Counted from the first letter of the stretch, positions 6,501 to 17,753 are shown. The stretch is 64,000 nt of DNA from Flavobacterium anhuiense (GCF_004151235.1 NZ_JUIV01000001.1:434001-498000); one strand, 5' to 3'. The notes: generated by a model not told the origin, from the sequence alone. Translations and numbers: made by a program.

Positions 6501-8279
6501 TTAATTGTTTCCGTAGATTTTAGCGTAAAGATCTTTATAAATCTCTTTAATAATTTTACGTTTTAGTTTTAAAGTCGGAGTAAGCTGTCCGCCATCAATA
6601 GACCAAACATCTGGAGTAAGTTCAAAACGTTTTACTTGTTCCCAGTGTCCAAATTTTTTGTTGATGCCTTCCACTTCTTCATCGATGCGCTTAATTACAT
6701 CTGGATTGGCACTAATTTCGGCATCGCTGCTTCCTAAAGTAATTTTATGGATTTTTGCCCATTCTTTTACAAATTCAAAGTTTGGCTGAATAAAAGCTCC
6801 AGGCATTTTCTCGCCTTCGCCAATAACCATAATCTGCTCAATAAAACGAGATTGTTTCATAGCATTTTCGATCATTTGCGGAGCAATGTATTTACCGCCA
6901 GAAGTTTTGAACATTTCTTTTTTACGATCTGTAATTTTTAAGAAACCTTCACTGTCAATCTCTCCAATATCTCCTGTATGGAAATAATCATCTTGTAAAG
7001 CTTCTGCTGTTTTTTCAGGATCTTTGTAATAACCTAACATCACATTAGGACCTTTTATTAAAATTTCTCCGTCTTCGGCAATTTTAACTTCTACATTACG
7101 AATTGGTTTTCCAACGGTTCCAATTTTAAAGCCTTTATTTCTTTGGTCGTTTACGGCAATTACTGGAGAAGTTTCAGTTAAACCGTAACCTTCCATAACC
7201 GGAATTTCTGCAGCAGCAAAAACTCTCGTCAAACGTGGCTGTAAAGCGGCACTTCCAGAAACCATCAAATCTAAATTTCCGCCCAAACCTTCTTTCCATT
7301 TGCTGAAAATCAATTTGCGGGCAATTTTTAACTGAAATTCATACCAAGCGCCATTTGCTCCGTATGGTTCATATTTTAAACCTAAATCGATAGCCCAGAA
7401 AAACAGTTTTTTCTTGATGCCTGTCAATTCTGCTCCTTTAGCATAAATTTTATCGTAAACTTTTTCTAAAAGTCTTGGAACAGCTGTAATTACAGTTGGA
7501 CGAACTTCTTTTAAGTTATCACTGATTTTGTCAATAGATTCTCCAAAATAAACCGAAACGCCATAATATTGATAGATGTACAAAATCATTCTTTCAAAAA
7601 TATGGCAGATAGGCAAGAAGCTCAATGCAGTACTTTTTCCTGGATCAAACGGAATTCTTGGTGAACTGTCTAAAACATTTGATACAATATTTTTGTGCGA
7701 AAGCATAACTCCTTTTGGTCTTCCTGTTGTTCCAGAAGTATAAATGATTGTGGCTAAATCATCAGTTTTGATGCTGTCTTTTCTAGCTTCAACTTCATTT
7801 TGATTGCTATCATCTTCACCTAAAACCAATAAATCTGACCAATGTTTGCATCCTGGAATTTCATTAAAAGAATACACTTCTTTCAACGTAGGCACATTGG
7901 CTTTAATAGCATTTACTTTCTGCAAAACTTCTTCATCAGAAACAAAGCAATAAATACTGCCGCTGTGGTTTAAAATATATTCGTAATCTTCTTCTGCAAT
8001 TGTTGGATAAATAGGAACATTCTGCGCACCAGTCTGCAAAATGCCAATATCCATTATATTCCACTCGGTACGATTATTTGAACTAATTAAAGCAATTTTA
8101 TCATCTTTCTGAACGCCCATACGCAATAATGCTCTCGAAATAGCATTTGCTTTTGCAATATATTCCTCGCTAGATGTTTTTTCCCAGACTCCATTTTTTT
8201 TGGTTGCAAGAGCAACTGGAAGGTTGTAAGTTTCTTGTTGATAATAGGGAAAATCAAAAAGGCGTGTGATTGAAACCAT
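6501..8279 (-). CDS. Long-chain fatty acid-CoA ligase (AMP-forming)
   Basis: 592 residues, the usual length of FadD15-type ligases. The enzyme activates long-chain fatty acids to acyl-CoA through an acyl-adenylate. The AMP-binding P-loop (TIIYTSGTTGRPKGVMLSH, around residue 180), the A5-type motif (VMEGYGLTETSPVI), the HTGDIGEIDSEGF motif and the ITDRKKEMFKTSGGKYIAP hinge are all present. The C-terminal subdomain is extended compared with short-chain synthetases, as usual for the long-chain group. No signal peptide, so cytoplasmic or peripheral to the inner membrane. Monocistronic, with its own terminator. The precise chain-length preference cannot be read from the sequence. Confidence 0.93.
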   Translation of the reverse strand: MVSITRLFDFPYYQQETYNLPVALATKKNGVWEKTSSEEYIAKANAISRALLRMGVQKDDKIALISSNNRTEWNIMDIGILQTGAQNVPIYPTIAEEDYEYILNHSGSIYCFVSDEEVLQKVNAIKANVPTLKEVYSFNEIPGCKHWSDLLVLGEDDSNQNEVEARKDSIKTDDLATIIYTSGTTGRPKGVMLSHKNIVSNVLDSSPRIPFDPGKSTALSFLPICHIFERMILYIYQYYGVSVYFGESIDKISDNLKEVRPTVITAVPRLLEKVYDKIYAKGAELTGIKKKLFFWAIDLGLKYEPYGANGAWYEFQLKIARKLIFSKWKEGLGGNLDLMVSGSAALQPRLTRVFAAAEIPVMEGYGLTETSPVIAVNDQRNKGFKIGTVGKPIRNVEVKIAEDGEILIKGPNVMLGYYKDPEKTAEALQDDYFHTGDIGEIDSEGFLKITDRKKEMFKTSGGKYIAPQMIENAMKQSRFIEQIMVIGEGEKMPGAFIQPNFEFVKEWAKIHKITLGSSDAEISANPDVIKRIDEEVEGINKKFGHWEQVKRFELTPDVWSIDGGQLTPTLKLKRKIIKEIYKDLYAKIYGNN

Positions 8280-8457
8280 GTTTAATATATTGAATTTGAT
8301 TGCAAATTAAATAAAATTTAGGTATGATTTTTTATTTAATGAAATTTTATGGGAAAATTTATAGAGACTATTAAAAATCAACGAAAACGTTTTCTTTTTG
8401 ATAGGAATTTTTATCAAAAATGAAGAAATATTTAATGGCTAAGCAAATTTGTATAGG

Positions 8458-8892
8458 CTATTGAACGTTATAATCCACGTATTCTTTTACTCTTTCTCCC
8501 ATTAAAAACATTTTTTTCTTGGCAAAATGAATAGAAAATTGAGAATAATACCATTCTTCACTGTCGTTTGGTCTATACCAGAAGGTGTAAGATGCGCTAT
8601 TGAATCCTTCTTTGAATACAGGAACGCCTTCTTCTGTGCATTCTATTCCCCAATTGATTTTTTGTTTGCTTAAATCTTCAGCCTGAATAAAACCTGTTCC
8701 GTCTGGATTTAAAACTGTAATAGGCTGTTTTTGGTTTAGCGGAGCATAAGTTCCAGGAACTGGATAACCGATTGTAGTAGTAATGTATCGTTCCTTAGAA
8801 TTGTGAGTAATTTGATCTACGTGAACTTGCGAATGTGATGTTGTAACAGCAAAGAATAAGCTGAAAATAAAAAGTAATTTTAAAAATTTCAT
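8458..8892 (-). CDS. Secreted protein of unknown function (144 aa)
   Basis: The first 20 residues or so are a classical signal peptide (MKFLKLLFIFSLFFAVTTSHS), so the product is exported to the periplasm or beyond. The mature part has no domain I recognise; it is rich in aromatic residues (FWYRPNDSEEWYYSQFSIHF) and looks like a small beta-sandwich. One internal cysteine only. It stands alone between the ligase and the receptor gene. The name remains hypothetical secreted protein. Confidence 0.75.
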   Translation of the reverse strand: MKFLKLLFIFSLFFAVTTSHSQVHVDQITHNSKERYITTTIGYPVPGTYAPLNQKQPITVLNPDGTGFIQAEDLSKQKINWGIECTEEGVPVFKEGFNSASYTFWYRPNDSEEWYYSQFSIHFAKKKMFLMGERVKEYVDYNVQ

Positions 8893-9036
8893 TCTATGTA
8901 GGTTTAAGTGTTTTTGGGCTGAAAAAAATCTGTCGAGCTGATTTCTTTCGGCGAATATAATCCAATTTTTTAATAGAATTATAGCTTAAAAATACAAGAA
9001 TGAAATTTTTATATTTTATTTGTTTTAGGTAAGTTT

Positions 9037-11448
9037 TTACTCCGTAGAAAACTGATTTTCGAGTAATTTTTCTTTAAAATCAGATCTGAAAGTGTAGGCA
9101 AAAGTAACCATCAGCGCACGCGTGTCTGATTTGTTGGTTCTGTGATTGCTAAACAATAGGGTATTGTTTTTATAACCGCTTTCTAAAGTGTTGAACATAT
9201 CGGTGACAACCAAACCTAATCTAGCATTTCCTTTTCCTAATTTCTGTTGAAATCCCATATCAACATTATAAATCGGAATTCTTTTTCCTTGCGGAGTGGC
9301 AACAGCCGAATTATAATTTCCAATAATCTGAAGTTTTCCGCCTTTCCACGGAACAAAATTATTGATTACTTTTCCGTACCAGCTGAAAGCGCTGCTTACA
9401 ACATCTTGTGCCTGCGGTAAATTGTCTGCATTGATGTTTTGCTGAAAAGCGGTCAAACTGATATTTGCGTCATAAAAGCCTACTGGTTTGAGAGTGAAAA
9501 TGGTTTCTAAACCATACGTGACAGTGCTTCCAATGTTTTGTGGCTGAAGTAAAACCACTCCATTATCTAAAAGCTGTGCATATTGTCTAATGGCATCAGT
9601 TGCATTTCTGTAAAAGGCATTGGTGGAGAAAGAATAATTTTTCCAGTTTTTATTATAGCTCATTTCTGCAATATGAATGATCTCCGGTTTTAAGTACGGA
9701 TTTCCTCCATGCGGATTCAATGCATCGGTAATATCAATAAACGGATTTAAATCATCGAGATCAGGACGATTAATTCGTTTGCTGTATCCTAATTTGATAA
9801 ATTCATCAGATTTTAAATTCAACTGTAAAGAAGCCGACGGAAAGAATTTCAAGTAGTCATTGCTGAATCGGTCACTATTATTTTGTGTTGCTCCAGTATT
9901 GGAAACATTTTCTGCACGCAAACCTAAATTGTATTTCCATTTTGGGTTTTCGCTATCGCCAATATAAGAATTCATCAAACCGTAAACGGCATTTATCTGT
10001 TCGTTAAATTTAAAAGTATTACTCGCCAACGGATTTACGACATATTCTCCATTGATCATATCGGCGCTTTCAAAATCTGAATTAAAAAACCTGAAAGTTC
10101 CTTTGTAGCCCGTTTCTATAATCGATTTTTCTGAAACTGGAAAAGTATAATTTACAATTGCATTAGAAATATTTTGATTTTCGTAATTGTGCGTTCGCTG
10201 TAATTGAGCGTCGCCAATCTGCTGCTGATATTCATCGTAATTGTAAGTGTCAATATCGGTATTTTCTCTATGTTTCCCGAAAGAAGAAGTGATAGAGGTA
10301 TTTAAATTTTTACGGTCATCATCAAATTTACGGTCATAAGTAAAAGCAAGTTCACCGACTTTTGAGCGTTCCAACTCTAAAGAATGTCTTCTATTATTTG
10401 AGAAAAACGCATTGGAACTTGTGTTAACCTGAGTATATAAAGTTTCATCATTGTCTTGAGTTTCAATATTTCCTAATGCTTCAAAAGAAAAGCTGTTTTT
10501 TTCATTTGGAGAAAAATCAATATTTAATTTCAAATTCTGCAGACCTTCAGTTCGTTCATCATTTCTATTTTGATGAATATAATGCTCATCATCAATGAAA
10601 TAGTTTGTTCGGTCAGCATTTATTTTCTTCGTTCTTCCAGCAAAACGATTATCATATCCTAAACCAAAATTCCATTTTTCAGTTTTGTGATTGAAAAGAA
10701 CAGAGCTATTGATTCTCCCTTTTGCTCCAAAACCTGCACCTAAAGCGACAGCGCCATTTGTACCGCTTAGATTGTTCTTTTTAAGTTTTATATTAATAAT
10801 ACCGCTTTCGGCATTGGCATCATATTTTGCTGTCGGACTTGTAATGACTTCAATGCTTTCAATACTGCTCGCCGCAATTTGATCCATGTTGGTAATGGCA
10901 GAATTTTTCCCGTTTATTAAAATCATGGGCGATTTCCCTCTTAAGGTAATTCCGCCTTCTGCATCAACTGCAACAGTCGGAATACTTTTTAGCATATCTG
11001 TAGCGGTTCCGCCAGTTTGCGAAATATTCGATGAAGCATTAAAAACAAAACCTTCATTGGTTTTCTGAATCTGTTTTTTCTGTGAGTTTACAACAACGGT
11101 ATTAAGTTGGTTTGCATCTTCTTGCAAAGTAATTGTGCCAAGTGGAATTAGAGTGCCTGTATATTTTATTTTTTTGGTATTCGTTTTAAAGCCTATTAAT
11201 TTAAACTGAAGCATATAATCTCCTGGAGTTATATTTTCTAAAGAGAAATTCCCTGAAACATCTGTTACGGCATAATTAGCAGTTTTTGTTGAGTCGGCAA
11301 CATTTTTTAATATAACATCAACAAACTCTATTGGAGCTTTTCCGTCTGTGACTGTTCCTTGCAGCGAAGGGTTTTTTTGACCAAATGAGACATGGCTTAT
11401 AATGAATAAAAGAATCGGAAGGTAAATTTTTTGTATCATTTTTTTCAT
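9037..11448 (-). CDS. Outer-membrane beta-barrel / TonB-dependent receptor family protein
   Basis: 803 residues. Signal peptide at 1-23, a carboxypeptidase-regulatory-like beta-sandwich at about 25-115 (LQGTVTDGKAPIEFVDVILKN to LGTITL), then a plug domain (about 125-225; TDMLKSIPTVAVDAEGGITLRG and SIESIEVITSPTAKYDANAESGIINIKLKK) and a C-terminal beta-barrel of the OMP_b-brl_3 type with repeated aromatic strands and the RPDLDDLNPF segment. Such receptors take up iron chelates, peptides or other ligands through TonB. No SusD partner, FecI/FecR pair or substrate-specific enzyme is adjacent, so the ligand is unknown. Nothing suggests truncation. Confidence 0.9.
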   Translation of the reverse strand: MKKMIQKIYLPILLFIISHVSFGQKNPSLQGTVTDGKAPIEFVDVILKNVADSTKTANYAVTDVSGNFSLENITPGDYMLQFKLIGFKTNTKKIKYTGTLIPLGTITLQEDANQLNTVVVNSQKKQIQKTNEGFVFNASSNISQTGGTATDMLKSIPTVAVDAEGGITLRGKSPMILINGKNSAITNMDQIAASSIESIEVITSPTAKYDANAESGIINIKLKKNNLSGTNGAVALGAGFGAKGRINSSVLFNHKTEKWNFGLGYDNRFAGRTKKINADRTNYFIDDEHYIHQNRNDERTEGLQNLKLNIDFSPNEKNSFSFEALGNIETQDNDETLYTQVNTSSNAFFSNNRRHSLELERSKVGELAFTYDRKFDDDRKNLNTSITSSFGKHRENTDIDTYNYDEYQQQIGDAQLQRTHNYENQNISNAIVNYTFPVSEKSIIETGYKGTFRFFNSDFESADMINGEYVVNPLASNTFKFNEQINAVYGLMNSYIGDSENPKWKYNLGLRAENVSNTGATQNNSDRFSNDYLKFFPSASLQLNLKSDEFIKLGYSKRINRPDLDDLNPFIDITDALNPHGGNPYLKPEIIHIAEMSYNKNWKNYSFSTNAFYRNATDAIRQYAQLLDNGVVLLQPQNIGSTVTYGLETIFTLKPVGFYDANISLTAFQQNINADNLPQAQDVVSSAFSWYGKVINNFVPWKGGKLQIIGNYNSAVATPQGKRIPIYNVDMGFQQKLGKGNARLGLVVTDMFNTLESGYKNNTLLFSNHRTNKSDTRALMVTFAYTFRSDFKEKLLENQFSTE

Positions 11449-11550
11449 GAGACAAAGATATTTACCAATATGTTTATGCTTGCTTAAGCTGTCTTAAGAT
11501 ACTATTAAATTAATCTTAGAATAGTTTTAAATAGTTTTTTTACACAAAGT

Positions 11551-11655
11551 TTGTCATTCCGAGGAACGAGGAATCTCCGTAAGTAGCTCCATACAGAAAA
11601 GTTGCCAATCTTTGTGGAGTTTCTTGTGGAGATTCCTCGTTCCTCGGAATGACAA
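11551..11655. repeat. Perfect 28-bp inverted repeat with 49-base spacer
   Basis: Arms 11551-11578 and 11628-11655 (TTGTCATTCCGAGGAACGAG and its complement) are exact inverted copies. The layout is the same as the larger nested element at 17754-17997, whose arms are the related TTTGTCATTTCGACGAAGGA. No transposase is present; it resembles a REP- or MITE-like unit. Confidence 0.85.
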
Positions 11656-11676
11656 GATTGAGGGGAAGCTATAAAA

Positions 11677-11705
11677 AAAAGCGCCCGATAAATTCGGGCG
11701 CTTTT
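11677..11705 (-). terminator. Terminator of purL
   Basis: AAAAGCGCCCGA / TCGGGCGCTTTT stem (11677-11688 with 11694-11705), GC-rich core with flanking A and T runs, 17 bases after the purL stop. Confidence 0.9.
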
Positions 11706-11721
11706 GGTAAAAATATATTTC

Positions 11722-14700
11722 TTAGTTTTTCTCAATCCATTTTCTGGCATTAACAAAAGCTTCGTGCCAAGGCGTAACCTCGTCGTTTCTGTCTTTTGGA
11801 TAATGTGCCCAGTTCCATTGGAAAGTTGAACGCTCAATGTGAGGCATCATTACCAAATGTCTTCCTGTTTTGTCACACATCATAGCAGTGTTGTAATCTG
11901 AACCGTTAGGGTTTGCAGGATAACCTTCGTAAGCATATTTAGAAACAATGTTATAGTTTTCTTCTGCTAAAGGCAATTTGAATTTGCCTTCTCCGTGAGA
12001 AACCCAAACTCCTAAAGTACTTCCAGCAAGAGTTGACAACATAACTGAATTGTTTTCTTGAACAGTTACAGAAGTAAAGATACTTTCGTGTTTCTGGCTC
12101 TCGTTATGAAGCATTTTTCCGTGAACTTCGTGCTCTGGATTAATTACTTCCAATTCCATAAACAATTGGCATCCGTTACAGATTCCGACAGAAAGCGTAT
12201 CTTCTCTTTTGAAGAAATTATCTAAAGCTGTTTTTGCTTTTTCGTTGTATAAGAAAGCTCCAGCCCAACCTTTAGCAGAACCTAAAACGTCAGAGTTAGA
12301 GAATCCACCAACAGCTCCAATAAACTGAATATCTTCAAGCGTTTCACGACCAGAAATTAAGTCTGTCATGTGAACGTCTTTTACATCAAAACCTGCCAAG
12401 TACATAGCATTTGCCATTTCACGCTCAGAATTGCTTCCTTTTTCACGAATAATAGCCGCTTTTGGTCTTGGTTTAGAATTGTCGATTTCTGGTTTTTTTC
12501 CTGTAAAGTGTGCTGGGAAAGTATAATTTAAAACCTGATTTTTATAGTTTTCAAAACGTGCTTGAGCTCTTCCGTTTTTAGATTGTTTTTGATCCAATAA
12601 ATAAGAAGTTTCAAACCAAACGTCTCTATAAGTTGGGATGTCCAATTTCCAATTTCCAACTTCTAAAGTAGCTGTAGAAGTTACAGAACCGATTTTGAAG
12701 AATTCGATGTTGTTTGCTTTTAATTTAGCTTCAACAGCAGAATCTGATTTAGCTTGGAATACAATTCCGATGTTTTCTGCGAAAAGGATTTTCAATAAGT
12801 CTTTTTCCGCGAAAGCACTGAAATCAATTTTAGCTCCAAGATTTACATCTGCAAAACACAATTCTAATAAAGTAGTGATTAAACCACCGCTTCCGATATC
12901 GTGACCTGCTAAAATTTGGTTTTCACCAATTAATTCTTGAATCGTATTAAATGCATTTTTGAAGAAAGAAGCGTCTTTAATTGTAGATGTTTCGTTTCCG
13001 ATTGTATTTCTGATTTGTGCAAAAGATGAACCTCCAAGTTTGAAATCATCCTGAGACAAATTGATATAATAGATTGAATCTCCGTTCTTCTGTAAAACAG
13101 GCTCCACTACTTTTCTAATATCGGTACAGTTTCCAGCAGCCGAAATAATAACTGTTCCAGGAGCAATTACTTCGTCGTTTGGATATTTTTGTTTCATCGA
13201 AAGTGAATCTTTTCCTGTCGGAATATTGATTCCCAATTCGATTGCAAATTCTGAACAACCTTCAACAGCAGCATATAAACGAGCGTCTTCACCTTCGTTT
13301 TTACAAGCCCACATCCAGTTTGCAGATAATGAAATTCCTTTTAACTGGTCTTTAATTGGAGCCCAGATAATGTTTGATAATGATTCTGCAATAGCATTTC
13401 TAGATCCAGCAACCGGATCAATCAAAGCTGCAATAGGAGCGTGCCCGATAGAAGTTGCAATTCCTTCTTTTCCTAAATAATCCAAGGCCATAACGCCGAC
13501 ATTATTCAAAGGCAATTGTAACGGACCTGCATTTTGTTGTTTCGCCACTTTTCCTCCAACACAACGGTCAACTTTGTTTGTTAACCAGTCTTTTGAAGCA
13601 ACAGCCTCTAAACGTAAAACGTCTTTTAAATAGTTTTCGAAATCTGCAGCGTTGTAAGCAACTTCAGCATATTTTCTATCAACTGTATTATCAGTCATAA
13701 CCGTTTTTGGAGAACTTCCGAAGAAATCTTCTAAAGCATAATCCATCGGTTTTGAACCGTTAGTTTTTGATTGGAAAGTAAAACGATGATCTCCCGTTAC
13801 ATCCCCAACTTCATACATTGGAGAACGCTCTCTGTCAGCAATTCTTTGTAAGGTATCGATATCTTTTTGACCAATAACCAATCCCATTCTTTCTTGAGAT
13901 TCGTTACCGATAATTTCTTTTGCAGAAAGTGTTGGATCTCCAATAGGCAATTTGTCTAAATCGATCAAACCTCCAGTTTCTTCAACTAACTCAGAAAGAC
14001 AGTTTAAGTGTCCTCCGGCTCCATGATCGTGAATAGAAACAATTGGGTTATTGTCGCTTTCTACTAAACCACGAATCGCGTTTGCAGCACGTTTTTGCAT
14101 TTCTGGATTTGAACGCTGAATCGCATTTAATTCGATTCCTGAACCGAAAGCTCCTGTATCTGCAGAAGAAACCGCAGCACCACCCATTCCGATTCTATAG
14201 TTTTCACCTCCAAGAATTACGATTTTATCGCCTTCTTTTGGTTTGTGTTTGATAGATTGATCTAATTTTCCGTAACCAATTCCACCTGCTTGCATGATTA
14301 CTTTATCGTAACCAATTTTACGGTTTTCTTCTTCGTGTTCGAAAGTTAAAACAGAACCTGTAATAAGCGGCTGACCGAATTTATTTCCGAAATCAGAAGC
14401 TCCGTTTGAAGCTTTGATCAAAATATCCATTGGCGTTTGGTACAACCATTTTCTTTCTTCAACTGCATTTTCCCATTTTCTATCATCGTTCAAACGAGAA
14501 TATGAAGTCATATAAACTGCTGTTCCAGCTAATGGCAACGATCCTTGACCTCCAGCCAAACGGTCACGAATTTCTCCTCCAGATCCTGTTGCAGCACCGT
14601 TGAAAGGCTCCACTGTTGTTGGGAAATTGTGTGTTTCTGCTTTTAATGAGATTACAGAATCGAATTCTTTTATTTCGTAAAAATCAGGTTTATCAGCCGA

Positions 14701-15375
14701 TTTTGGTGCAAATTGCTGCACTTTTGGTCCTTTTACAAAAGCAACGTTGTCTTTATAAGCAGAAACAATATCGTTAGGATTTTCCTGAGATGTTTTTTTG
14801 ATTAATTTGAAAAGAGAAGTTTCTTTTTCTTCTCCGTCGATTACAAATGTTCCGTTGAAAATTTTGTGACGGCAGTGCTCTGAGTTTGCTTGTGAGAAAG
14901 CAAAAATCTCTGAGTCAGTTAATTTTCTTCCTAGTTTAGTTGAAAGATTGTTTAAGTATTCTACTTCTTCTTCGCTTAAAGCTAAACCTTCCACTTTGTT
15001 GTAAGCAGCAATATCATCAATTTCTAGAATTGGTTCTGGCTGAATGTTGATAGTGAAGATTTCTTGATCTAATTCGTTGAATTTTTGAGAAAGCATTGGG
15101 TCAAAATCCGTGAAATCTTCCGTTGCAGGATGAAATTCTTCGATTCTGATAATGCCAGAAATTCCCATGTTTTGAGTAATTTCTACAGCATTTGTACTCC
15201 AAGGTGTGATCATAGTGGCGCGTGGACCAACAAAAAATCCTGTCAATGCAGATTTTTCGATCTTGTTTGCGTCGGCAAAAAGCCAGTTTAATTTTGAAAT
15301 GTCTTGAGCTGAAATTTCGTTTTGCGTTTGTACGGCAAAAACAGTTTTGCTTTGGTTTTCAAAGAAATGGATCAT
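11722..15375 (-). CDS. purL: Phosphoribosylformylglycinamidine synthase, single-chain
   Basis: 1217 residues, the long single-chain form in which synthetase and glutaminase domains are fused. It converts FGAR, ATP and glutamine to FGAM in purine synthesis (step 4). The N-terminal PurS-like part is followed by two AIRS-type halves ([60 protein letters not shown]) and a class I glutamine amidotransferase from about residue 970. The amidotransferase has its nucleophile in [14 protein letters not shown] (about residue 1065) and His/Glu in MMPHIERS. Fully intact. It stands alone with its own promoter and terminator. A second frame on the same strand at 11505-11837 overlaps its end and is a shadow. 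Confidence 0.97.
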   Translation of the reverse strand: MIHFFENQSKTVFAVQTQNEISAQDISKLNWLFADANKIEKSALTGFFVGPRATMITPWSTNAVEITQNMGISGIIRIEEFHPATEDFTDFDPMLSQKFNELDQEIFTINIQPEPILEIDDIAAYNKVEGLALSEEEVEYLNNLSTKLGRKLTDSEIFAFSQANSEHCRHKIFNGTFVIDGEEKETSLFKLIKKTSQENPNDIVSAYKDNVAFVKGPKVQQFAPKSADKPDFYEIKEFDSVISLKAETHNFPTTVEPFNGAATGSGGEIRDRLAGGQGSLPLAGTAVYMTSYSRLNDDRKWENAVEERKWLYQTPMDILIKASNGASDFGNKFGQPLITGSVLTFEHEEENRKIGYDKVIMQAGGIGYGKLDQSIKHKPKEGDKIVILGGENYRIGMGGAAVSSADTGAFGSGIELNAIQRSNPEMQKRAANAIRGLVESDNNPIVSIHDHGAGGHLNCLSELVEETGGLIDLDKLPIGDPTLSAKEIIGNESQERMGLVIGQKDIDTLQRIADRERSPMYEVGDVTGDHRFTFQSKTNGSKPMDYALEDFFGSSPKTVMTDNTVDRKYAEVAYNAADFENYLKDVLRLEAVASKDWLTNKVDRCVGGKVAKQQNAGPLQLPLNNVGVMALDYLGKEGIATSIGHAPIAALIDPVAGSRNAIAESLSNIIWAPIKDQLKGISLSANWMWACKNEGEDARLYAAVEGCSEFAIELGINIPTGKDSLSMKQKYPNDEVIAPGTVIISAAGNCTDIRKVVEPVLQKNGDSIYYINLSQDDFKLGGSSFAQIRNTIGNETSTIKDASFFKNAFNTIQELIGENQILAGHDIGSGGLITTLLELCFADVNLGAKIDFSAFAEKDLLKILFAENIGIVFQAKSDSAVEAKLKANNIEFFKIGSVTSTATLEVGNWKLDIPTYRDVWFETSYLLDQKQSKNGRAQARFENYKNQVLNYTFPAHFTGKKPEIDNSKPRPKAAIIREKGSNSEREMANAMYLAGFDVKDVHMTDLISGRETLEDIQFIGAVGGFSNSDVLGSAKGWAGAFLYNEKAKTALDNFFKREDTLSVGICNGCQLFMELEVINPEHEVHGKMLHNESQKHESIFTSVTVQENNSVMLSTLAGSTLGVWVSHGEGKFKLPLAEENYNIVSKYAYEGYPANPNGSDYNTAMMCDKTGRHLVMMPHIERSTFQWNWAHYPKDRNDEVTPWHEAFVNARKWIEKN

Positions 15376-15400
15376 TTGTGTAGTTTGTTGTATTGAGCTG

Positions 15401-15432
15401 CAAATTTAATGTAAATAAATAGTAAGCGCAAA
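15401..15432 (-). promoter_or_regulatory. Bacteroidetes-type promoter of purL
   Basis: Read on the minus strand: TTTG (15432-15429), 20 bases, TAAATTTG (15408-15401). The -7 box lies 26 bases ahead of the purL ATG. Confidence 0.7.
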
Positions 15433-15714
15433 TTTGAAAACCATCTCTTTTCAAAAAAAATGAAATTGCTTTTTTCTTGCATTTTTTCTACCAAAAAGAC
15501 GCAATATCAAGAGGTTTCGGTCTTTCGAGAAATTTAATGTTTTATTAAAATTTCTTTTTTGATATGTTCTGTAATATTAAACTTTTAGAAAGGAAAAAAT
15601 CAAAAATAAAACGGCATAATTTCAATGCTTAAACTTCAGCAGATTTGCAAAATTTACGAAATGTAGAAAGTGATTAAAAATACGTTTCTAAAGAAAAATC
15701 TTTCACGAATTATG
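15433..15714. other. Intergenic stretch without recognisable content
   Basis: About 280 AT-rich bases between the purL promoter and the terminator of the nuclease gene. I see no gene, long repeat or structured element in it. Confidence 0.5.
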
Positions 15715-15741
15715 AAAAAAGCGGCAATTTGCCGCTTTTTT
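15715..15741 (-). terminator. Terminator of the secreted endonuclease gene
   Basis: AAAAAAGCGGCAA-T-TTGCCGCTTTTTT, a long perfect stem with A/T tails, about 20 bases beyond the stop of the minus-strand gene. Confidence 0.85.
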
Positions 15742-15761
15742 AGTTGATGAAAATCTAATTT

Positions 15762-17606
15762 TTAATTAATAATGACCTTTTTAAAAGCTATTTTTTCTCC
15801 TTTTATAATTTTAATAATATAGATTCCAGTTGGAAGATTACGTACAGAAACTTCTGGGAAAGTTGTGTTTTGTTTTTCGAATACTTTCTGACCAGAAAAT
15901 GAAAAAATTTCAACTGAATAAGGATTATCTACATTGCCTGGATTAATATCGAAATTTCCATTCGAAGGGTTTGGGTAAATTGCAATTTCGTCGGTAATAA
16001 CTTTTTCTTCGATTTCAGTAGTCTGAACCATTTTGCTGGCTAAATTGTTGCAAGTGTCTTGTGAATAGGAATCCCATTGTGCGCTTAAATTGAATGTCGT
16101 GCTAGGAGAAGTCACAGTAGATTTTCTTCTTAACGTAACATCTATGGCAAAATTGGCTGTTCCGCCATTGAAAGTTCCAATGATATCAATTAAAACACCG
16201 TTTTTGAATAAACCTACAGCATCATTTCCGTTAAAAGTAAGTTCGGTTGCAGTTGTTGAAATATTAGCAGCACTTGTAGAAAAACAGCTTGATGACATAG
16301 AACTGTTTACAATTACAAATTTACTTCCAGTTGCTAAAGTGCCGCTTAAAGCTAATCCTGTGCTCCAAGAGCCCGCTCCGTTTGTTTGTTTTTTAATTGT
16401 ATAAGCCGATAAATTAACAGAAGCTCCTGTATTGTTTGCAATTTCTAAAGCTTTATTGTTTCCAGAACCTTCAATGTATTCAGAGAAAAGTAGGTCGGTT
16501 GCTGTTCCTGTTCCGCCGCTGTTGGTTGTAACTGAAATGGTATTGCTTGATGCAGAAGCATTTCCAGCAGCATCTTTTGCTTTCACATAAATAGAATAAA
16601 CCGTCGAAGCCGTCAAACCTGTAATTGTTGCGGTTGTACTAGAAACCGTTGTTTTTAAAACACTATTGGCATAAATATCATAACCTGTAACGGCTACATT
16701 GTCTGTAGAAGCTGTCCACGAAAGTGAAATTGAAGTTGCTGTTGTAGATGTCGAAGCCAAGCTTGTTGGTGCGGTCGGAGCTTGTGTATCTCCAGAAGGT
16801 GTTCCGCCCCAAATTTGATTGACATATTCTGGATGATCAATAAACGGATTTCTATTATTTTGTCTTGCATAAACGGCATTGTTTCTAGCAATTTCTCTTG
16901 CGCTCACAGGATCTTGCGCGTGCCAAGCCAAAAGCATATTCAAAAAAGCTGTTGTGAAAACTTGGTTGCTTGTACCATTAAACATAGCATAAGAATAACC
17001 CGCAACAGTATTTTCGTATCGTGTTGCAAAGTAGAAATACATTCTAGCAATATCACCTTTAAAATCATTGATTGGTTCGAAAACTGTTCCTGAATATCCA
17101 GAAACGGCACTTGATCCTAATTTGCTTCCGTTTTGTGAAGTGTAGGTTGCAGAGCTTACATTTCCGTGCGGATAATTAGAACGAATTCCATTTACTTTTC
17201 CATCTGTTGGAGTTATGAAATGAGCATCGGCAACCATTGGCGACTGTTCATTAAAAACCGATTGCGGAATAATGTGTTCTCTATTGTAGCAATCGCCTTC
17301 AACAGAATAACTTCCGCATCTTTGAGTGGTTCCCGTTGTGTAAGTGTATGGATCTGTTCCTGATGGATTTTCAGAATACATATCTAATATGGTTCCGTCG
17401 TTTTCATAGAAATTATCAACATCAGAAGTTTGATAAGTGGTGTACAATCCAGCATAACCGTTATCGGTATGGCCTTTTATAATATTATACAATTGAGTTT
17501 TTAAAGTGTAGCCCGTTCCCGTTGCAGTGCTGTAATATCCTGACGGAATTTGGGCAAAACCAATTGCAGTAAATATCAATAACAGTAAAAAGTAGTTTTT
17601 TTTCAT
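15762..17606 (-). CDS. Secreted endonuclease I with FN3, lamin-tail and type IX sorting domains
   Basis: 614 residues. Signal peptide at 1-18; endonuclease I domain to about residue 270 with the YNREHIIPQSVF metal-finger motif and DAHFITPTDGKVNGIRSNYPHG; a fibronectin type III domain at about 275-360 (APTAPTSLASTSTT to VYSIYVKAKDAAGN); a lamin-tail-like domain at about 365-510 (LLFSEYIEGSGNNKALEIAN; FNGNDAVGLFKNGVLIDIIG); and a C-terminal type IX sorting domain (AIYPNPSNGNFDI to GEKIAFKKVIIN). The enzyme should degrade extracellular DNA or RNA after export through the outer membrane by type IX secretion. The catalytic region is intact. Its mosaic layout is common in Flavobacteriia. Confidence 0.92.
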   Translation of the reverse strand: MKKNYFLLLLIFTAIGFAQIPSGYYSTATGTGYTLKTQLYNIIKGHTDNGYAGLYTTYQTSDVDNFYENDGTILDMYSENPSGTDPYTYTTGTTQRCGSYSVEGDCYNREHIIPQSVFNEQSPMVADAHFITPTDGKVNGIRSNYPHGNVSSATYTSQNGSKLGSSAVSGYSGTVFEPINDFKGDIARMYFYFATRYENTVAGYSYAMFNGTSNQVFTTAFLNMLLAWHAQDPVSAREIARNNAVYARQNNRNPFIDHPEYVNQIWGGTPSGDTQAPTAPTSLASTSTTATSISLSWTASTDNVAVTGYDIYANSVLKTTVSSTTATITGLTASTVYSIYVKAKDAAGNASASSNTISVTTNSGGTGTATDLLFSEYIEGSGNNKALEIANNTGASVNLSAYTIKKQTNGAGSWSTGLALSGTLATGSKFVIVNSSMSSSCFSTSAANISTTATELTFNGNDAVGLFKNGVLIDIIGTFNGGTANFAIDVTLRRKSTVTSPSTTFNLSAQWDSYSQDTCNNLASKMVQTTEIEEKVITDEIAIYPNPSNGNFDINPGNVDNPYSVEIFSFSGQKVFEKQNTTFPEVSVRNLPTGIYIIKIIKGEKIAFKKVIIN

Positions 17607-17753
17607 AATTAATAGTTTTAAGATTTGGTTGAGAAAACTATTTTAAAAACTTGATTATTAAGTTTTTAAAAATATGTTGTAGCAAATCTACTACTTTTAT
17701 GAATGCGTTGCGTTAAGTGATGTTTAATTTTGGATATATTTTCTTACGAGGTG

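Noticed and set aside
11505..11837. 110-aa frame on the minus strand over the end of purL
   Set aside because: Composed of repeat sequence and antisense-like codon use, in a frame overlapping the well-supported purL.
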